Assembly: GCA_009760885.1 (NCBI GenBank)
Contig: CM019703.1
Location: forward strand, 14,242,459-14,306,458
Length of the DNA stretch: 64,000 nucleotides
Source of the DNA: Achatina immaculata
Taxonomy: Eukaryota; Mollusca; Gastropoda; Stylommatophora; Achatinidae
Reading direction: 5' to 3'
Translations under genes and position numbers: made by a program
The notes under the pieces: model-generated
Databases searched by the model: none
What the model was told of the DNA's origin: nothing
What the model saw: only the letters and a program-made list of their open reading frames with translations
In this document: piece after piece, positions 9,895 through 20,254 of the stretch
Position numbering within the stretch: position 1 is the first letter of the stretch
How the letters are laid out: each line of letters starts with the position of its first letter

Positions 9895-10137
9895 TCACTC
9901 ATGTATATCATTGTCTTCCCCTTCTTCTTTTCCTTCGTCTTTTTCTTCAAGTATAGGTTTCATTGGTATATTATGCCTCTTCATAGGAGATCTAGCAAGT
10001 CTTATAAAGGTTACACTGCCCCAGAAGAACTCATCCTGTTTTTTGTTCAGCTTCGGTTGATCCAACACATAATTTTTTAAAATTCCCTTGCTTCGCACTT
10101 TCCCTGTCGAAGCTACTTGGAAATCAATGTCAGAAAA
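9895..10137 (-). CDS. Possible terminal coding exon, unknown protein
   Basis: An 81-codon open frame on the minus strand, from just after a TGA (10138-10140) to a stop at 9895-9897. It includes ILKNYVLDQPKLNKKQDEFF, then WGSVTFIRLARSPMKRHNIP and an acidic tail (LEEKDEGKEEGEDNDIHE). It is not tandem or low-complexity and does not match the repeat families here. A possible splice acceptor (TTCGACAG) lies at the 5' side, so it could be a last exon or a piece of one. No ATG start is required if so. I do not recognise the family. It may instead be an unrecognised transposon fragment. Confidence 0.35.
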   Translation of the reverse strand, partial: FSDIDFQVASTGKVRSKGILKNYVLDQPKLNKKQDEFFWGSVTFIRLARSPMKRHNIPMKPILEEKDEGKEEGEDNDIHE

Positions 10138-10214
10138 TCATGTTTTTTCTAATATGTGCTTTGTTTCTCGATGATACTTATAAATAAATATCACTTTTTT
10201 TGTTACTTAATAGT

Positions 10215-10572
10215 TATATCTCTCTGTCTTTCTCTCGGTTTCTCTGTTTCTATCTCTGTCTCTCTTTCTCTTTCTATCTCTCTCTCTGTCTCTCACTCAC
10301 GCACATACATACATATATACTCTTGTGAAGTAAAGAACTCTCCCTTTCTATCTCTCTCTGTCTCTCACTCACGCACATACATACATATATACTCTTGTGA
10401 AGTAAAGAACTCTCCCTTTCTCTCTCTTTCTCTCTCTCTCTGTTTCTCACTCACCCACATACATACATATATACTCTTGTGAAGTAAAGAACTATCTTTC
10501 TGTCTCTCACTCACACACACACATATACACACACATATATATATATACTCTTGTGGAGTAAAGAACTATCTT

Positions 10573-10603
<31 letters not shown>

Positions 10604-10650
10604 CTCACGCACATACATACATATATACTCTTGTGAAGTAAAGAACTCTC

Positions 10651-10694
<44 letters not shown>

Positions 10695-10735
10695 ACATAC
10701 ATACATATACACTCTTGTAAAGTAAAGAGACGCAC
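10215..10735 (+). repeat. Compound array: CT microsatellite plus a conserved ~45-bp block, 5 copies
   Basis: A block containing CACTCACGCACATACATACA and then CTCTTGTGAAGTAAAGAACT recurs five times, separated by CT-repeat stretches of different length. The blocks are nearly identical while the CT spacers vary. That gives an interspersed look, but the spacers are simple repeats, not unique sequence. Confidence 0.85.
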
Positions 10736-10799
10736 AGAGACAACTAGAGGACATGGCGTTAGCGTCTGTAATGTGCTTGACCTGCCATGAACACTAGAG

Positions 10800-10975
10800 G
10801 CCGGTGTGGTTAGTATCACTCTTGGTTGTCTTTCCTTCCTCATTACCTGAAGAGGCCAGGTACCAGTTTCAACAAACTAGGTGAATATGGCTCTTTCCAC
10901 CGGATTCAAACCTCCCACCTTCGTCAAACGAGTCGAGATCGCTAACCATGTCACTGTTATCTGGTGTAAACGTGA
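10800..10975 (-). mobile_element. tRNA-derived SINE (family P), copy 1
   Basis: On the minus strand the head reads ACATGGTTAGCGATCTCGAC, with a B-box-like GGTTTGAATCC 32 nt further on, then a body with TTGAAACTGGTACCTGGCC. A related copy is at 12893-13075. The tRNA of origin is unclear. Confidence 0.55.
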
Positions 10976-11124
10976 GTAGCTTCAGGTGTCGTGATTAAAC
11001 CTAACCTTTATTTGTCTTGATCAGTTTTTGCCTTTTGAGTAGTTATCCAGGTGGAGCTAGAGACGAATGAGATGTTAACCATTGTTCCAGCACAAAATCA
11101 TTTAGGGTTGCTTATATAGATACC

Positions 11125-11300
11125 ACAGGGGAGCAGAAGTAAGGGTAGACCAAAAGAGACATGGAGAAGAACAACAGAAAGGATGTTGAGCAATAGAGGG
11201 CTCACCTGGGCAAGAGCAGAAAAAAAGGCGAAAGACAGGCATTTGTGGAAAACCCTTGCGGAAGCCCCATGTGCCCTGGGCACTTAAGGTTCAGAGAGAG
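11125..11300 (+). mobile_element. LINE family C 3' end with perfect 11-bp target-site duplication
   Basis: It encodes GRPKETWRRTTERMLSNRG through TLAEAPCALGT and stop, then a short GA tail. ATATAGATACC lies at 11114-11124 and again at 11301-11311. A third copy of the same 11 bp ends the neighbouring A element (11729-11739). Confidence 0.9.
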
Positions 11301-11311
11301 ATATAGATACC

Positions 11312-11728
11312 TGAGTAGTTTTTGAAATAGACAAGAAATTAGAATCTTTTGAAAACAAATGCCTAAGGAAAATACTCGGCATCAAGTGGAACGAATTCAA
11401 GAACAATGCAGAGATAAGACAGATGACTGAACAACAACCAGTCTCATGGGTGATCAGGAAAAAGGAGATGGACATATGTTAGTCACTTGATGAGAAGAAA
11501 TGATCAGAGAATCCCAAAACAAGCTATCAAGTGGAACACAACAGGCCGAAGAAAAAGAGGCAGACCACGTGAAACTCTGAAGAGGACATTGTTAAGAGAG
11601 GCCAAATTAACAGGCATAAAATCCCTTGATGAGGTTGAAAGACTCGCCGAAGACAGGAAAAATTGGCGAACTACTTTTCGAGCCCTATGTGACGTTTAAC
11701 GGCACGGGAAGGATATAAGATATAAAAT
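11312..11728 (+). mobile_element. LINE family A 3' end, same target site as the adjacent C element
   Basis: It reads LESFENKCLRKILGIKWNEF, then AEIRQMTEQQPVSWVIRK, a frameshift in GGAAAAAGGAGATGG, and the GRRKRGRPRETLKRTLLREA region ending ALCDV and stop, with a short ATAAGAT tail. ATATAGATACC borders both sides (11301-11311 and 11729-11739). Confidence 0.85.
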
Positions 11729-11739
11729 ATATAGATACC

Positions 11740-12660
11740 AAACTGAGAGGGCAAGAGCGGTGCTGTAATTGAGAGTGTTCCAGGCACAGCTGTACTTCAC
11801 TGGGCACTAAACTCGTTACACAAAGGCTAGCGATTTAAGCCACGAGCAACCCGAACCTCCTTTCGTTGCTAAAGATAAGAGATAAAGAAGCAAGTCTAAG
11901 AGAAGAGATAAGAAGTTGATAGATTAACACCAGAGTAAGCAGCAAGTATAAGTAAACAAAACTAATATTTTACATCACCACGAAGGGGACCATTCATTCA
12001 CATCTTGAAATACATTTTTCTCCGTTCAGAGACTGAAGAAAGTATCCACTTTGAATCATCCATATCTAATAAGACTAGAAAACAGCATGACATGAACTTA
12101 AAATTTCCCCTACGTGTTTATAGGGGAAATAACCAATACATTGTGAGTTGTCGTTCGTTTGTGAATTAATCCCTAGAACACGATAGGATAATGCAATAAT
12201 TGAGACCTTGGCGCATCAAAGCGAAGGTCAGAGGGTGGATGATGGCTCCTGGCATCGTGTATAAGGGGCGTCTCTACGTAACTTTTCCCCCTTAACCTTT
12301 TTTCATCGCAAACGTCGTCAATAAACGCGAGAGAATATGTGCTGTGCGCGGCTTTTGGTTCCGCTGAGTTCTATTTTTTTTTTAATTCCGTAAGAAAATA
12401 TTCTGTCCTGTAGTTATTACTTTATAGTGTTCTAGAGGTCATTCATTCCTTATTTATTCATGATGAGATTGGCCTTATTAGGAAAAATAACCACGTTCGT
12501 GGAACCAGATACAGAAAGGCGATTAAGAAATGCAGAGTGTGATGATGTCCGTCACTAGCACCTAACCCTTGATTTAAAAGGTAGAAGGCGAGATTGAGTT
12601 TGTTATGAAACCACTAACTGACAGAATACAAGCAACGCATTCAATCACCTTTCGGTAGAC
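11740..12660. other. No gene recognised
   Basis: Unique-looking AT-rich sequence without convincing open frames, tandem repeats or known elements. Confidence 0.4.
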
Positions 12661-12663
12661 TTA

Positions 12664-12835
12664 AAGGTTTAAATGGTCTGTTTCATACCATTAGAGGTAA
12701 AAATTGGCTCCGTTTCACACCATTAAAAGTAGAAATGGCTCCGTTTCACACCATTAAAGGTAGAAGTGGCTCTTTTTCATTTCACATCATTAAAGGTGAC
12801 AGTGGTCCAGTTTCATACCATTAAGATGTACAGAG
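12664..12835 (+). repeat. Short degenerate tandem repeat, about 5 copies
   Basis: The core is CCATTAAAGGTAGAAATGGC followed by TCCGTTTCACA, period 31-40 bp. Confidence 0.8.
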
Positions 12836-12892
12836 GACTTAGTGTCCATATTTTCCCTGGACTTGTCGGCACACTAGTAAGTGACGCCATCA

Positions 12893-13075
12893 TCATCATC
12901 ATGTGGCTCTTTCCTCTCTCCAGAATAGCCTAGTTTCAAATACCTGGTGGTAGTGATGGCGTGTGCGTGTACGGGGAGGGGAGGGGAGAGAGGGGAAGGG
13001 GCTTCTGATCTGATCCGAATCACCAACCTTTCCATTACAGGCGACAACGCTAACCACTTCGGTACTTAGACTTTA
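12893..13075 (-). mobile_element. tRNA-derived SINE (family P), copy 2, with ATG tail
   Basis: The minus strand reads CGAAGTGGTTAGCGTTGTCG (A-box-like) and GGTGATTCGGATC (degenerate B box). The body has TTTGAAACTAGGC and GAGGAAAGAGCC, then an ATG-repeat tail at 12893-12902. The order of parts matches copy 1. Confidence 0.5.
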
Positions 13076-13174
13076 AAAGCGAAGGAGCGGGATACTGAAA
13101 AATTATCGGCCCGACGCACGGCCCAGTGTCTGAGCTTAACTTCATCACCGTAACCCGAAAGAGTGTTATTTTAT

Positions 13175-13765
13175 AACTTAAAGTATCAGTTTGCAGGATC
13201 GTAGCTCTTAGATACCAGTTTGCAGGATCATAGCTCTTAGATATCAGTTTGCAGGATCGTAGCTCTTAGATATCAGTTTGCAGGATCATAGCTCTTAGAT
13301 ATCAGTTTGCAGGATCATAGCTCTTAGATATCAGTTTGTAGGATCATAGCTCTTAGATACCAGTGTGCAGGATCATAGCTCTTAGATATCAGTTTGTAGG
13401 ATCATAGCTCTTAGATACCAGTGTGCAGGATCGTAGCTCTTAGATACCAGTGTGCAGGATCATAGCTCTTAGATACCAGTGTGCAGGATCGTAGCTCTTA
13501 GATACCAGTGTGCAGGATCATAGCTCTTAGATACCAGTGTGCAGGATCATAGCTCTTAGATATCAGTTTGTAGGATCATAGCTCTTAGATACCAGTGTGC
13601 AGGATCGTAGCTCTTAGATATCAGTTTGCAGGATCATAACTCTTAGATACCAGTTTGCAGGATCATAGCTCTTAGATATCAGTTTGCAGGATCATAGCTC
13701 TTAGATACCAGTTTGCAGGATCATAGCTCTTAGATACCAGTTTGCAGGACAATAACTCTTAGATC
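13175..13765 (+). repeat. 29-bp minisatellite (about 20 copies)
   Basis: The unit is built from CAGTTTGCAGGATCATAGCT and CTTAGATAC. Variants TTTGCAGG, TTTGTAGG and GTGTGCAGG are grouped along the array. No spacer sequence separates units, so this is not a CRISPR. It ends immediately before the mariner remnant. Confidence 0.95.
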
Positions 13766-13769
13766 AATG

Positions 13770-14385
13770 ACAGAACCATGTCAGTGAAAAGTGTGGAGCT
13801 TTCAAGTCTGGACCTCAGGACTGTCATGAAGTTCTTGCTCCTACAAAGAAAACTCAAAGAAAATCCATGAGTATGTTAGACGAAGATATGCTGCAAACAT
13901 TGAGTGACAAGAGCCCTTTACACTCATCTGTGAAACAGTGGCGTGCTAACTTTCAGCATGGACATTTTAAAGACAGAATGCACAGCAAGATCTGAAAGGC
14001 CTCCAGAAATGTGACGTCCAGAAATTGTTGATCATGTTCATGATCTTAATTTGACAAATTGACAAATTTCGGCCAAAACAATTCCTGAGACAGTAAAGAC
14101 ATCAAGGGAACGCTTGTGTTCCGCGAGTATTTGGACATGCAGAAAGTGTCAGGGGCATGAATGTGTCCTGATGATGAATGTCAGCGAGAAACGCAATCAA
14201 GTGATTCTGCTGCATTTTTTTAGCGCATCTAATGACAGCTTTTTTACTATAATCCTGAGACCAGACAGCAACCCTTGCAGTGGCAGCGTTCTTGTTTTCT
14301 ACGACCGAAGAAATTCAGGACCCAGCAGGGAAAGTCATGGGGGTTGGGTTGGGGGTGGGGGTGTGATAAGGAAGGTATCTTGATG
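13770..14385 (+). pseudogene. Decayed mariner-type transposase
   Basis: Across frames it reads MLQTLSDKSPLHSSVKQWRA, then NFQHGHFK (helix-turn-helix part), a GRPPEM-like linker, HDLI, ISAKTI, SRERL, and later YNPETRQQPLQW and PKKFRTQQGKSWG. These follow the order of mariner transposases (RPS linker, then YTPETKxQSxxW before the catalytic region). Many stops and frameshifts are present. The second and third catalytic acidic residues and both inverted repeats are not identified. It acts on DNA when intact; here it is dead. Confidence 0.7.
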
Positions 14386-14397
14386 AATGCTTGTCTT

Positions 14398-14740
14398 TCT
14401 GGCAATCATAGCGACCCATAGCCGATATGCTGGCGTCAGGATCGGCGAACCACAGCTAACCAAGGCCCTATTCCACTTCTCCGTTAGTACTCTCAGTATA
14501 GACCTATCCTGACTAACGGGACAGGGATCGCCATAGTCCCCGTGGCGGCGGAGGGAGTCTGCTTAAGAAGCACTGCATATCCCCTGCCTTTTAGCTGAAT
14601 TTAGAGAACTGGAGAAAAAAAATAGTTACCAAGGTCCACTTCCAAGTCGACGCGATGCTGCGCCTCAACAGCTTCACAGCATCGGCTGCAATAACCACCA
14701 TCTCCCACTTCCAGGGAGATAAAAGACAAAACAAGATAAG
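14398..14740 (+). mobile_element. Dispersed repeat F, copy 2
   Basis: It starts at TCTGGCAATCATAGCGACCC, includes ACAGGGATCGCCATAGTCCC and GAAGCACTGCATATCCCCTG, and ends with CTTCCAGGGAGATAAAAGAC in an A-rich tail. It is the copy least interrupted by insertions. Confidence 0.75.
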
Positions 14741-14876
14741 ACAATTCCTAACACAAGCAAGACGAGCAATCTCTTAGCGAAAGAAGATGGCTTGAAGTGT
14801 CTTCAGGAATACATGACATCATGATTGTCACTGAAATTTACTCTGCCACTAACTGCCTGGAACTACTTTCACTGTG

Positions 14877-15042
14877 TTAGCGTAAGGGAGGTAATGCTTG
14901 TATGTTCCCTTTAATTGTGGTATTAGCGCAAGGGAGCTGATACTTGTATGTTCCCTTTAATTGTATTAGCTCAAGGGAGGTAATACTTGTATGTTCCATT
15001 TAATTGTATTAGCTCAAGGGAGGTAATACTTGTATGTTCCCA
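14877..15042 (+). repeat. Tandem repeat, about 4 copies of ~43-47 bp
   Basis: Each unit carries AAGGGAGGTAATACTTGTAT and GTTCCCTTTAATTGTATTAG. Confidence 0.9.
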
Positions 15043-15655
15043 GTTTTTACTCTTTCTCACTGCAGAGCTCCCATTCCTGTGGTCCATGTTTAGTGTTCTT
15101 TCTGCAAATTAATGCAAATTATTTAATTATTTCTGATGTCTGTGGGACAACAACGACTCAGAAACGAAAGAAGCACTTGAAGACTTTTGCTGTGATTAGA
15201 CAACAGATAAATTTATAGGACTTGAGGCAGCACAACAATATAACGTAATCTTTAGAAAACAACATTTTTACTACAACGTTTATTTATGACGGCCGATAAA
15301 TGTGTTAACAAACTACATTTAAAAGATAAAACAAGAAGACCCTGGCATTAACATCGTCCTTAATTCGTGGTAGTTGTTGACGTCAGACTGTGAGGCCTGA
15401 TTTTGGCTTATCTGCTTTTAAAAACCGACGTTATAGTGGTCGAAGATAAAGAGGAGTTGGCAGGATTAAGAAAAGACTAATTGTGCCTGGCCCTTCTCAT
15501 GTGCTGAACGCCCTCGGTTTCTGAGACCAGAATTTTGATGAATTTCCGTGACAGCAAAATGCAGCGCTGAGATTCGGTTATTAGAAGCACGGGTGTTCTT
15601 TCTTTTAAAAACAACCACTGAGTTTTTAGCACTTCCTTTGTCTTCTATAATGAAC
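15043..15655. other. No gene recognised
   Basis: AT-rich, unique-looking, with short open frames only. Confidence 0.4.
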
Positions 15656-15659
15656 AGAT

Positions 15660-16145
15660 CAGATTAGACAGTGCCATGTCAACAGGTCGTAGGCGGTCAT
15701 CTCTCTCCGTCTCGCTGGATTCTTCGTGTCTCGAATCAAGTTGTTTGCTGTTTTCCAGCCAAACCATGCAGCCAGGTCATCCAGATTCTCCCTGCTTTCT
15801 ATCTCTTTTTGTCTTTTGCCATTTACCTTTCCAGCCATGATCAACTTTTCGAGACTTTCACGTTCTGCTGATGTGTGCGAGAAATTTTGATTGTTTTTTT
15901 GTTTGTTTGTTTGTTTGTTTGTTTATACGCGCCACTTGTTTGAGATATTTCTTTGCCTGCTGTAATACTTCTTCATTTGTCTTTCTGGCTGTCCATGGCG
16001 TGCAAATCATTCTTCTTAAGAATCATATTTCAGTGGCTTTTATTCTTCGTTCTGTTTATTCATAGTCCTTGTTTCACTTGCATAAAGTAGAACGTGTTTT
16101 ATTTTAGATCTCTCTTTCTTATTGCCAGTGATAATTTTTATTTTG
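15660..16145 (-). mobile_element. LINE family I, C-terminal region
   Basis: The minus strand reads (with frameshifts) SETRTMNKQN, then SLEKLIMAGKVNGKRQKEIE, NLDDLAAWFGWKTANNLIRD and ends LLTWHCLI and stop. This is an RTE/BovB-like tail (SLEKxxxxGKxxGKRxRGRxxxxxLDDL). A TTTG microsatellite (about 15894-15925) has expanded within it. Compare the copy at 24372-24740. Confidence 0.65.
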
Positions 16146-16149
16146 TTGT

Positions 16150-16255
16150 ATCAACAAGACAAAGACGGCTGAGAAAACATGGAGTTTTTGGATGGCCTGG
16201 CTGCATGGTTAGGCAGGAAAACAGCAATCAACTTGATTCGAGACAATATGTTATT
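16150..16255 (+). mobile_element. LINE family I fragment in opposite orientation
   Basis: It reads LDGLAAWLGRKTAINLIRDN, the same block as the neighbouring minus-strand copy. Both contain the same part of the element, so this is a second fragment and not a 5' inversion of the first. Confidence 0.6.
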
Positions 16256-16740
16256 CTCTATAGCGAACACGTTTTATTTTATGTTTTGTGGATTATACGT
16301 TTCCTTATTTCATTCTTTTCTAGAGAACATATCAGCAGGTTTTGCTTTTTTCATGATTTGCCATGCATTCAATTCTTATCAAATAATTACAGTCAGGTTA
16401 AGTAATGATACAACTCGTCCATACATTTCCTTTTTGTAACATAAATATGGTTGTGACATAGACACGGCAGCAGAACTTTTTACAGTTCAGACAACATACA
16501 AATATATTTGAACTTAAAAGTGCCCAACCGGTTCTGCTTAATTTAAACTCATCTCCCCCCCCCCCCAAAAAAAAAAGTTGATGAATTCAAGCACATACAC
16601 CACAAAAAAAAAAAAACCCACTGTGGCTACCTAGTTTTACGGCAGTAAATAGACAGTTTGCTGTTCTTTTCACCTCCTGCTTAGTGTCAGATTTCACAAA
16701 CACCAGCGACAAGAGCCAGAAGAGAAGAAGAAAGATCAGA
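16256..16740. other. No gene recognised
   Basis: AT-rich, with a C8-10/A10 tract near 16553-16580 and an A12 tract near 16605. Nothing else is seen. Confidence 0.4.
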
Positions 16741-16748
16741 AAGGTGCC

Positions 16749-17333
16749 CACTCATTCATTCATTTGCATGCCTCTTGCGGAACTTTTCCTCCCAAACACC
16801 GCTCTTGTAGGCCTCTCGGTTGTGAACAAGATGGCCTGCTGTTGATGCATCCATTTGCAGATCATCAACGATGTCTTGCAGCCATCGTCGCCTTGGTCTT
16901 CCTCTCTTTCTTTTTACCATTATGTATCCTTCCAAGGCGGTCTTCTCTAGATTATCATGACGTTTAATGTGTCCAAAATATTTCAGTTTTCTCTCTTTAA
17001 TCCTCTTTACTAGCCACCCTTCTTCAATATTAAGTTCTTGTAGTATGGATATATTTGTTCTTTTTTTTTGTGTCCATGATATTTGAAGAACTCTGTAGCA
17101 TTTACATTCAAAGGCATTTATGTGTTTCTCAGCTGTTTTGTTAAGTGTCCAGGTCTCACAGGATTACGTTGCGATGAGAAAGAAGCATGACCTTAAAAAT
17201 CTTATTTTTGTAGTTCTGTCTGTTTCTCTCCACAGATTCTTTAGTTGTTTTACTTTCTGAAGAGCGATAGATATCCTCCTTTTAATTTCCCTCATTGTAT
17301 CTCCATTATTAATTAGTAGTGATCCAAGGTGCC
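16749..17333 (-). mobile_element. LINE family B 3' end with short target-site duplication
   Basis: On the minus strand: the HINAFECKCYRVLQ-like block, the LKYFGHIKRH-like block, IMxGKKKRGRPRRRWLQDIV, and the ASTAGHLVHNREA-like end, then an AATG tail. AAGGTGCC occurs at 16741-16748 and 17326-17333, overlapping the element edge by 1-3 bp of microhomology. 5'-truncated. Confidence 0.8.
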
Positions 17334-17597
17334 TAGACTATAAAAATTCCGACTGTTCATCGTTTTTTTTTATAAAACATTCCAGTAATGGCATCTTGAC
17401 AAGCTGTTCCGAAAATTTTTTTGGTATATTTATTAACTAATGTGTATTTAAAAAATGTGTGTGTCGGTTGTGTTTTTTTTTCTTGACAAATCGTAACACA
17501 CAGTGAGCAGTGTGCATGGCTTAACATGCTCATACTGACCGTATTTAAAAGCACGCAAATGGGGATGGGGGGGGGGGGAAGAGAAAACACTGTCCAT

Positions 17598-17887
17598 TCT
17601 GGCAGTCAGCGAGTGATAGCTGACTAAGAACCTGTCCCACTACTCCGTTGGTACCCTCAGTAACAGGCCTAGACTGGCTAACGATTCAGGGATCGCCATA
17701 GTCCTCGTGGTGGTGGAGTCTGCTAAAGAAGCACTGTATACTCCCTGCTCTTATAGTTCCACTCAGGGCCTGAAACAAGGGGAAAAAAATATATATATCC
17801 GCCGTAACCTGCTCCCAATCCGACTTTGCTGTGTCTCAACATCTTCAACCCATCGGCCTATAGAACATGGGTTAGTAGTTCCAGGAG
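17598..17887 (+). mobile_element. Dispersed repeat F, copy 3
   Basis: It begins TCTGGCAGTCAGCGAG, has TTCAGGGATCGCCATAGTCC, and ends TAGTTCCAGGAGGAGGAAG, running straight into a GAA array. Confidence 0.75.
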
Positions 17888-18068
17888 GAGGAAGAAGAAG
17901 AAGAAGAAGAAGAAGAAAAAAGAAGAAGAAGAAGAAGAAGAAGAAGAAGAAGAAGAAAAAGAAGAAGAAGAAGAAGAAAAAGAAGAAGAAGAAGAAAAAG
18001 AAGAAGAAGAGAAGAAGAAGAAGAAGAAAAAGAAGAAGAAGAAGAAAAAGAAGAAGAAGAAGAAGAAG
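17888..18068 (+). repeat. GAA/AAG trinucleotide array
   Basis: About 60 trinucleotides, interrupted by A runs. It begins at the 3' tail of an F copy whose other copies have short AAG-rich tails, so it is probably tail expansion. The poly-Lys, poly-Glu and poly-Phe open frames are artefacts. Confidence 0.95.
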
Positions 18069-18134
18069 AACTGGCAAACGATCTGAAAAGTCAAGAAATT
18101 AGGGAAAGGGGGGGGGGGGAAATGAAGTTGTAAT

Positions 18135-18230
18135 ATAGACACGCGGCGAAGTATCCCAAAATTCAAGTCCAAGGACCTTTTTCTGGGTAGCGGGCGAATG
18201 CTGAAACCACTGACCTCCCCAGATTAGGTC
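18135..18230 (-). mobile_element. Possible tRNA-derived SINE head
   Basis: The minus strand reads GTCAGTGGTTTCAGCATTCG (A-box-like) then GGACTTGAATTTTGG (weak B box), spaced as in a tRNA. Only the head is recognisable. Confidence 0.3.
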
Positions 18231-18689
18231 TTCAGTCGTCTCTGTCAGCAGTTAATTGAATTCTCCTTACTAAAGTGGGGCACTGACGCTTCACTCTTGT
18301 CGATTACTTTCAGCTTTTTATTACCTCCAAACCCTATTCTACAGCCGAGTAATCCTGTTGGTGCTGTGTGTTCGTGTATTCTTGCCTTCATTTATGTTTA
18401 GTGATGCACAGTTGCATGCTTTCAGTTTTTTGCAATTCAATTTCATTTTTCTTTTTAAATTGCTCATTTTAAGAAAATTTCATCTCAGTTATTTTAACGG
18501 TTCAAGGCGCTGTTAATTTCTTTTTTTTTTCATTATTATTATTTTTGTTATTCTTTCTTTCTCAAGTTCCAAAAAGTCCTCGTTTTTTTAACAAAAAGAA
18601 AAGCGCCATTTTTTAGGGATTTGACCCCCCCCCCCCAAACACACGCACGCACACACAAAGTAAGGTCTCTTTCTTATATGCAGAGTTAT

Positions 18690-19070
18690 AGCATTCAATC
18701 ATTCATTAGATGTCCCTTGCGGAACTTTGCCTCCCTCTCAGCTCTCTTGAAGGCCTCTGTGATGTAAGCATCCATTCGCAAATCATCAACAGTGTCATGT
18801 TACCACCTTCACCTTGGTCTTTCTCTCTTTCTTTTCCCCAGTGTGTGCCCTTCCAAGACTGTCTTATCTAAAGTGTCATTCATTCATTCGTTCATTCATT
18901 CATTCATTCGTTTCATTCATTTGCATGTCCCTTGCAGAACTTTGCCTCCCTAACAGCACTCCTGTAGGCCTCTCGGTTGTGAGCAAGATGGCCTGCTGCT
19001 GATGCATCCATTTGCAGATCATCAACGATGTCTTGCAGTCATCTTCGCTTTGGTCTTCCTTTCTTTCTTA
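18690..19070 (-). mobile_element. Two LINE family B 3' ends in tandem
   Basis: Two successive minus-strand copies of the final B block (18690-18877 and 18878-19070), each ended by its own ATTC-rich tail. They differ from each other at many bases, so they are not a recent duplication. The second is the less mutated. Confidence 0.8.
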
Positions 19071-20254
19071 GAAAGAGATTGTCATACCGTCTAGTATGTC
19101 AGACATACTTAAGTAGCATTAGTTACAGCATTAGTGAGATAAATAACTTGTAGCGTTGTGGAATACGTACAAATGTCTCTGACTGCTGGGTTGGTTACTA
19201 TTAATTATAGCTTTTTTTTTCTAGTTATGTATGTAGTTCTGTGTCCGCTTGCGTGTTCATTTACTGGTAACTGCTCTGGTGCTTCTAGAAACATACCTGG
19301 GTGGTGAGGGAGGTGGGTGGGGGAGGGAGAGAGAAGAGCCACGATTGTACTTCTGGGGTCCTGGCTGTTGTAGCGGGGTCCTAATATCCTCTTTTCTTAT
19401 CAGAAGCAAACTTCACGATAACGCGGTACAATGTCCCGTCTAGGGAGCCATCTAAGGGGCGGCAAGATACGACCTGACACTGTGGGCCGACGTAACTCTC
19501 CGCGGCCCACTGCGCAGGAAACGTTTGTTTCATGATTTATTCCTCTTTGAATTCTTTATTTAGACTACCATCTAAACCAGTGAAAGTTCTAAATAGAGAC
19601 CAGCCTCCTCCCTTTGTTTTTTTTTCCTTCTTCTGTTTATCAATGTATAGCATTTCTTAATGTATTCGTTTTATATAGTAAGATTAATGTTGTGCATTTT
19701 ATAGTGTATGTTCTCCTGAATTTAATCATGAGTGTTTATTATATATATATATATTCTTTTCTCACCTGTAATTTGTATTCCCCAACCCTCACTGTATTAG
19801 ATTACAAACTCTCTACCCAGTCACATGCATCTATTCCGCCCATCTTTTTCTCGGTTCGATTACCGCTGTATTCCTCCTCTCCTTTCCACTTTCACCATCC
19901 CCAGCCTATCACACCTCACAAGCTGTCATTCAAACATTCACAATACTCCATCACGAGCACTTTCGGACACAGTTTCTTGCAAGTTACAGCTAACCCCTCC
20001 CCCCTCCACTGTTTTTCTACTAATTTTTTTTCCATTTTATTTGCTGTATATCATTTGCGTGGATTTATATTTTATCTTCTTTCCCTGTTTCTTTGTCCTG
20101 TATAATCTTTTTTTTTATGATTAAGGTGTAAACCGAAACGATACAACCGTGTGCTCATTATCTAATAAAGCCGTTCCTATTTTTGTTTTAGTTTAAATAT
20201 TTTGTTATCATAGTTTTACTGTGGTGGCTTTGTTTTTATTTATATATTTAATCT
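19071..20254. other. Unassigned; possible 3' UTR-like stretch
   Basis: 19250-19450 is G-rich with no recognised feature. 19614-20190 is pyrimidine- and AT-rich and ends with AATAAA (20164-20169) followed by T-rich sequence, which could be the 3' end of an old transcript or retroposon on the plus strand. No coding similarity is seen. Confidence 0.3.

Noticed and set aside
10215..10735. Interspersed repeats with variable spacers, CRISPR-like at first sight
   Set aside because: The spacers are CT microsatellite, and the blocks contain more than a typical repeat.
13175..13765. 29-bp direct repeats of CRISPR-like length
   Set aside because: Units are directly adjacent with no unique spacers, and the context is eukaryotic LINE and mariner sequence.
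16150..16255. 5' inversion (twin priming) of the family I copy at 15660-16145
   Set aside because: Both pieces carry the same part of the element, whereas twin priming joins different parts.
17888..18068. Poly-Lys/poly-Glu/poly-Phe frames of 86-131 codons
   Set aside because: They are translations of the GAA array after repeat F.
19614..20190. A host gene 3' UTR ending in AATAAA
   Set aside because: No upstream coding sequence is recognisable; kept only as an unassigned note.
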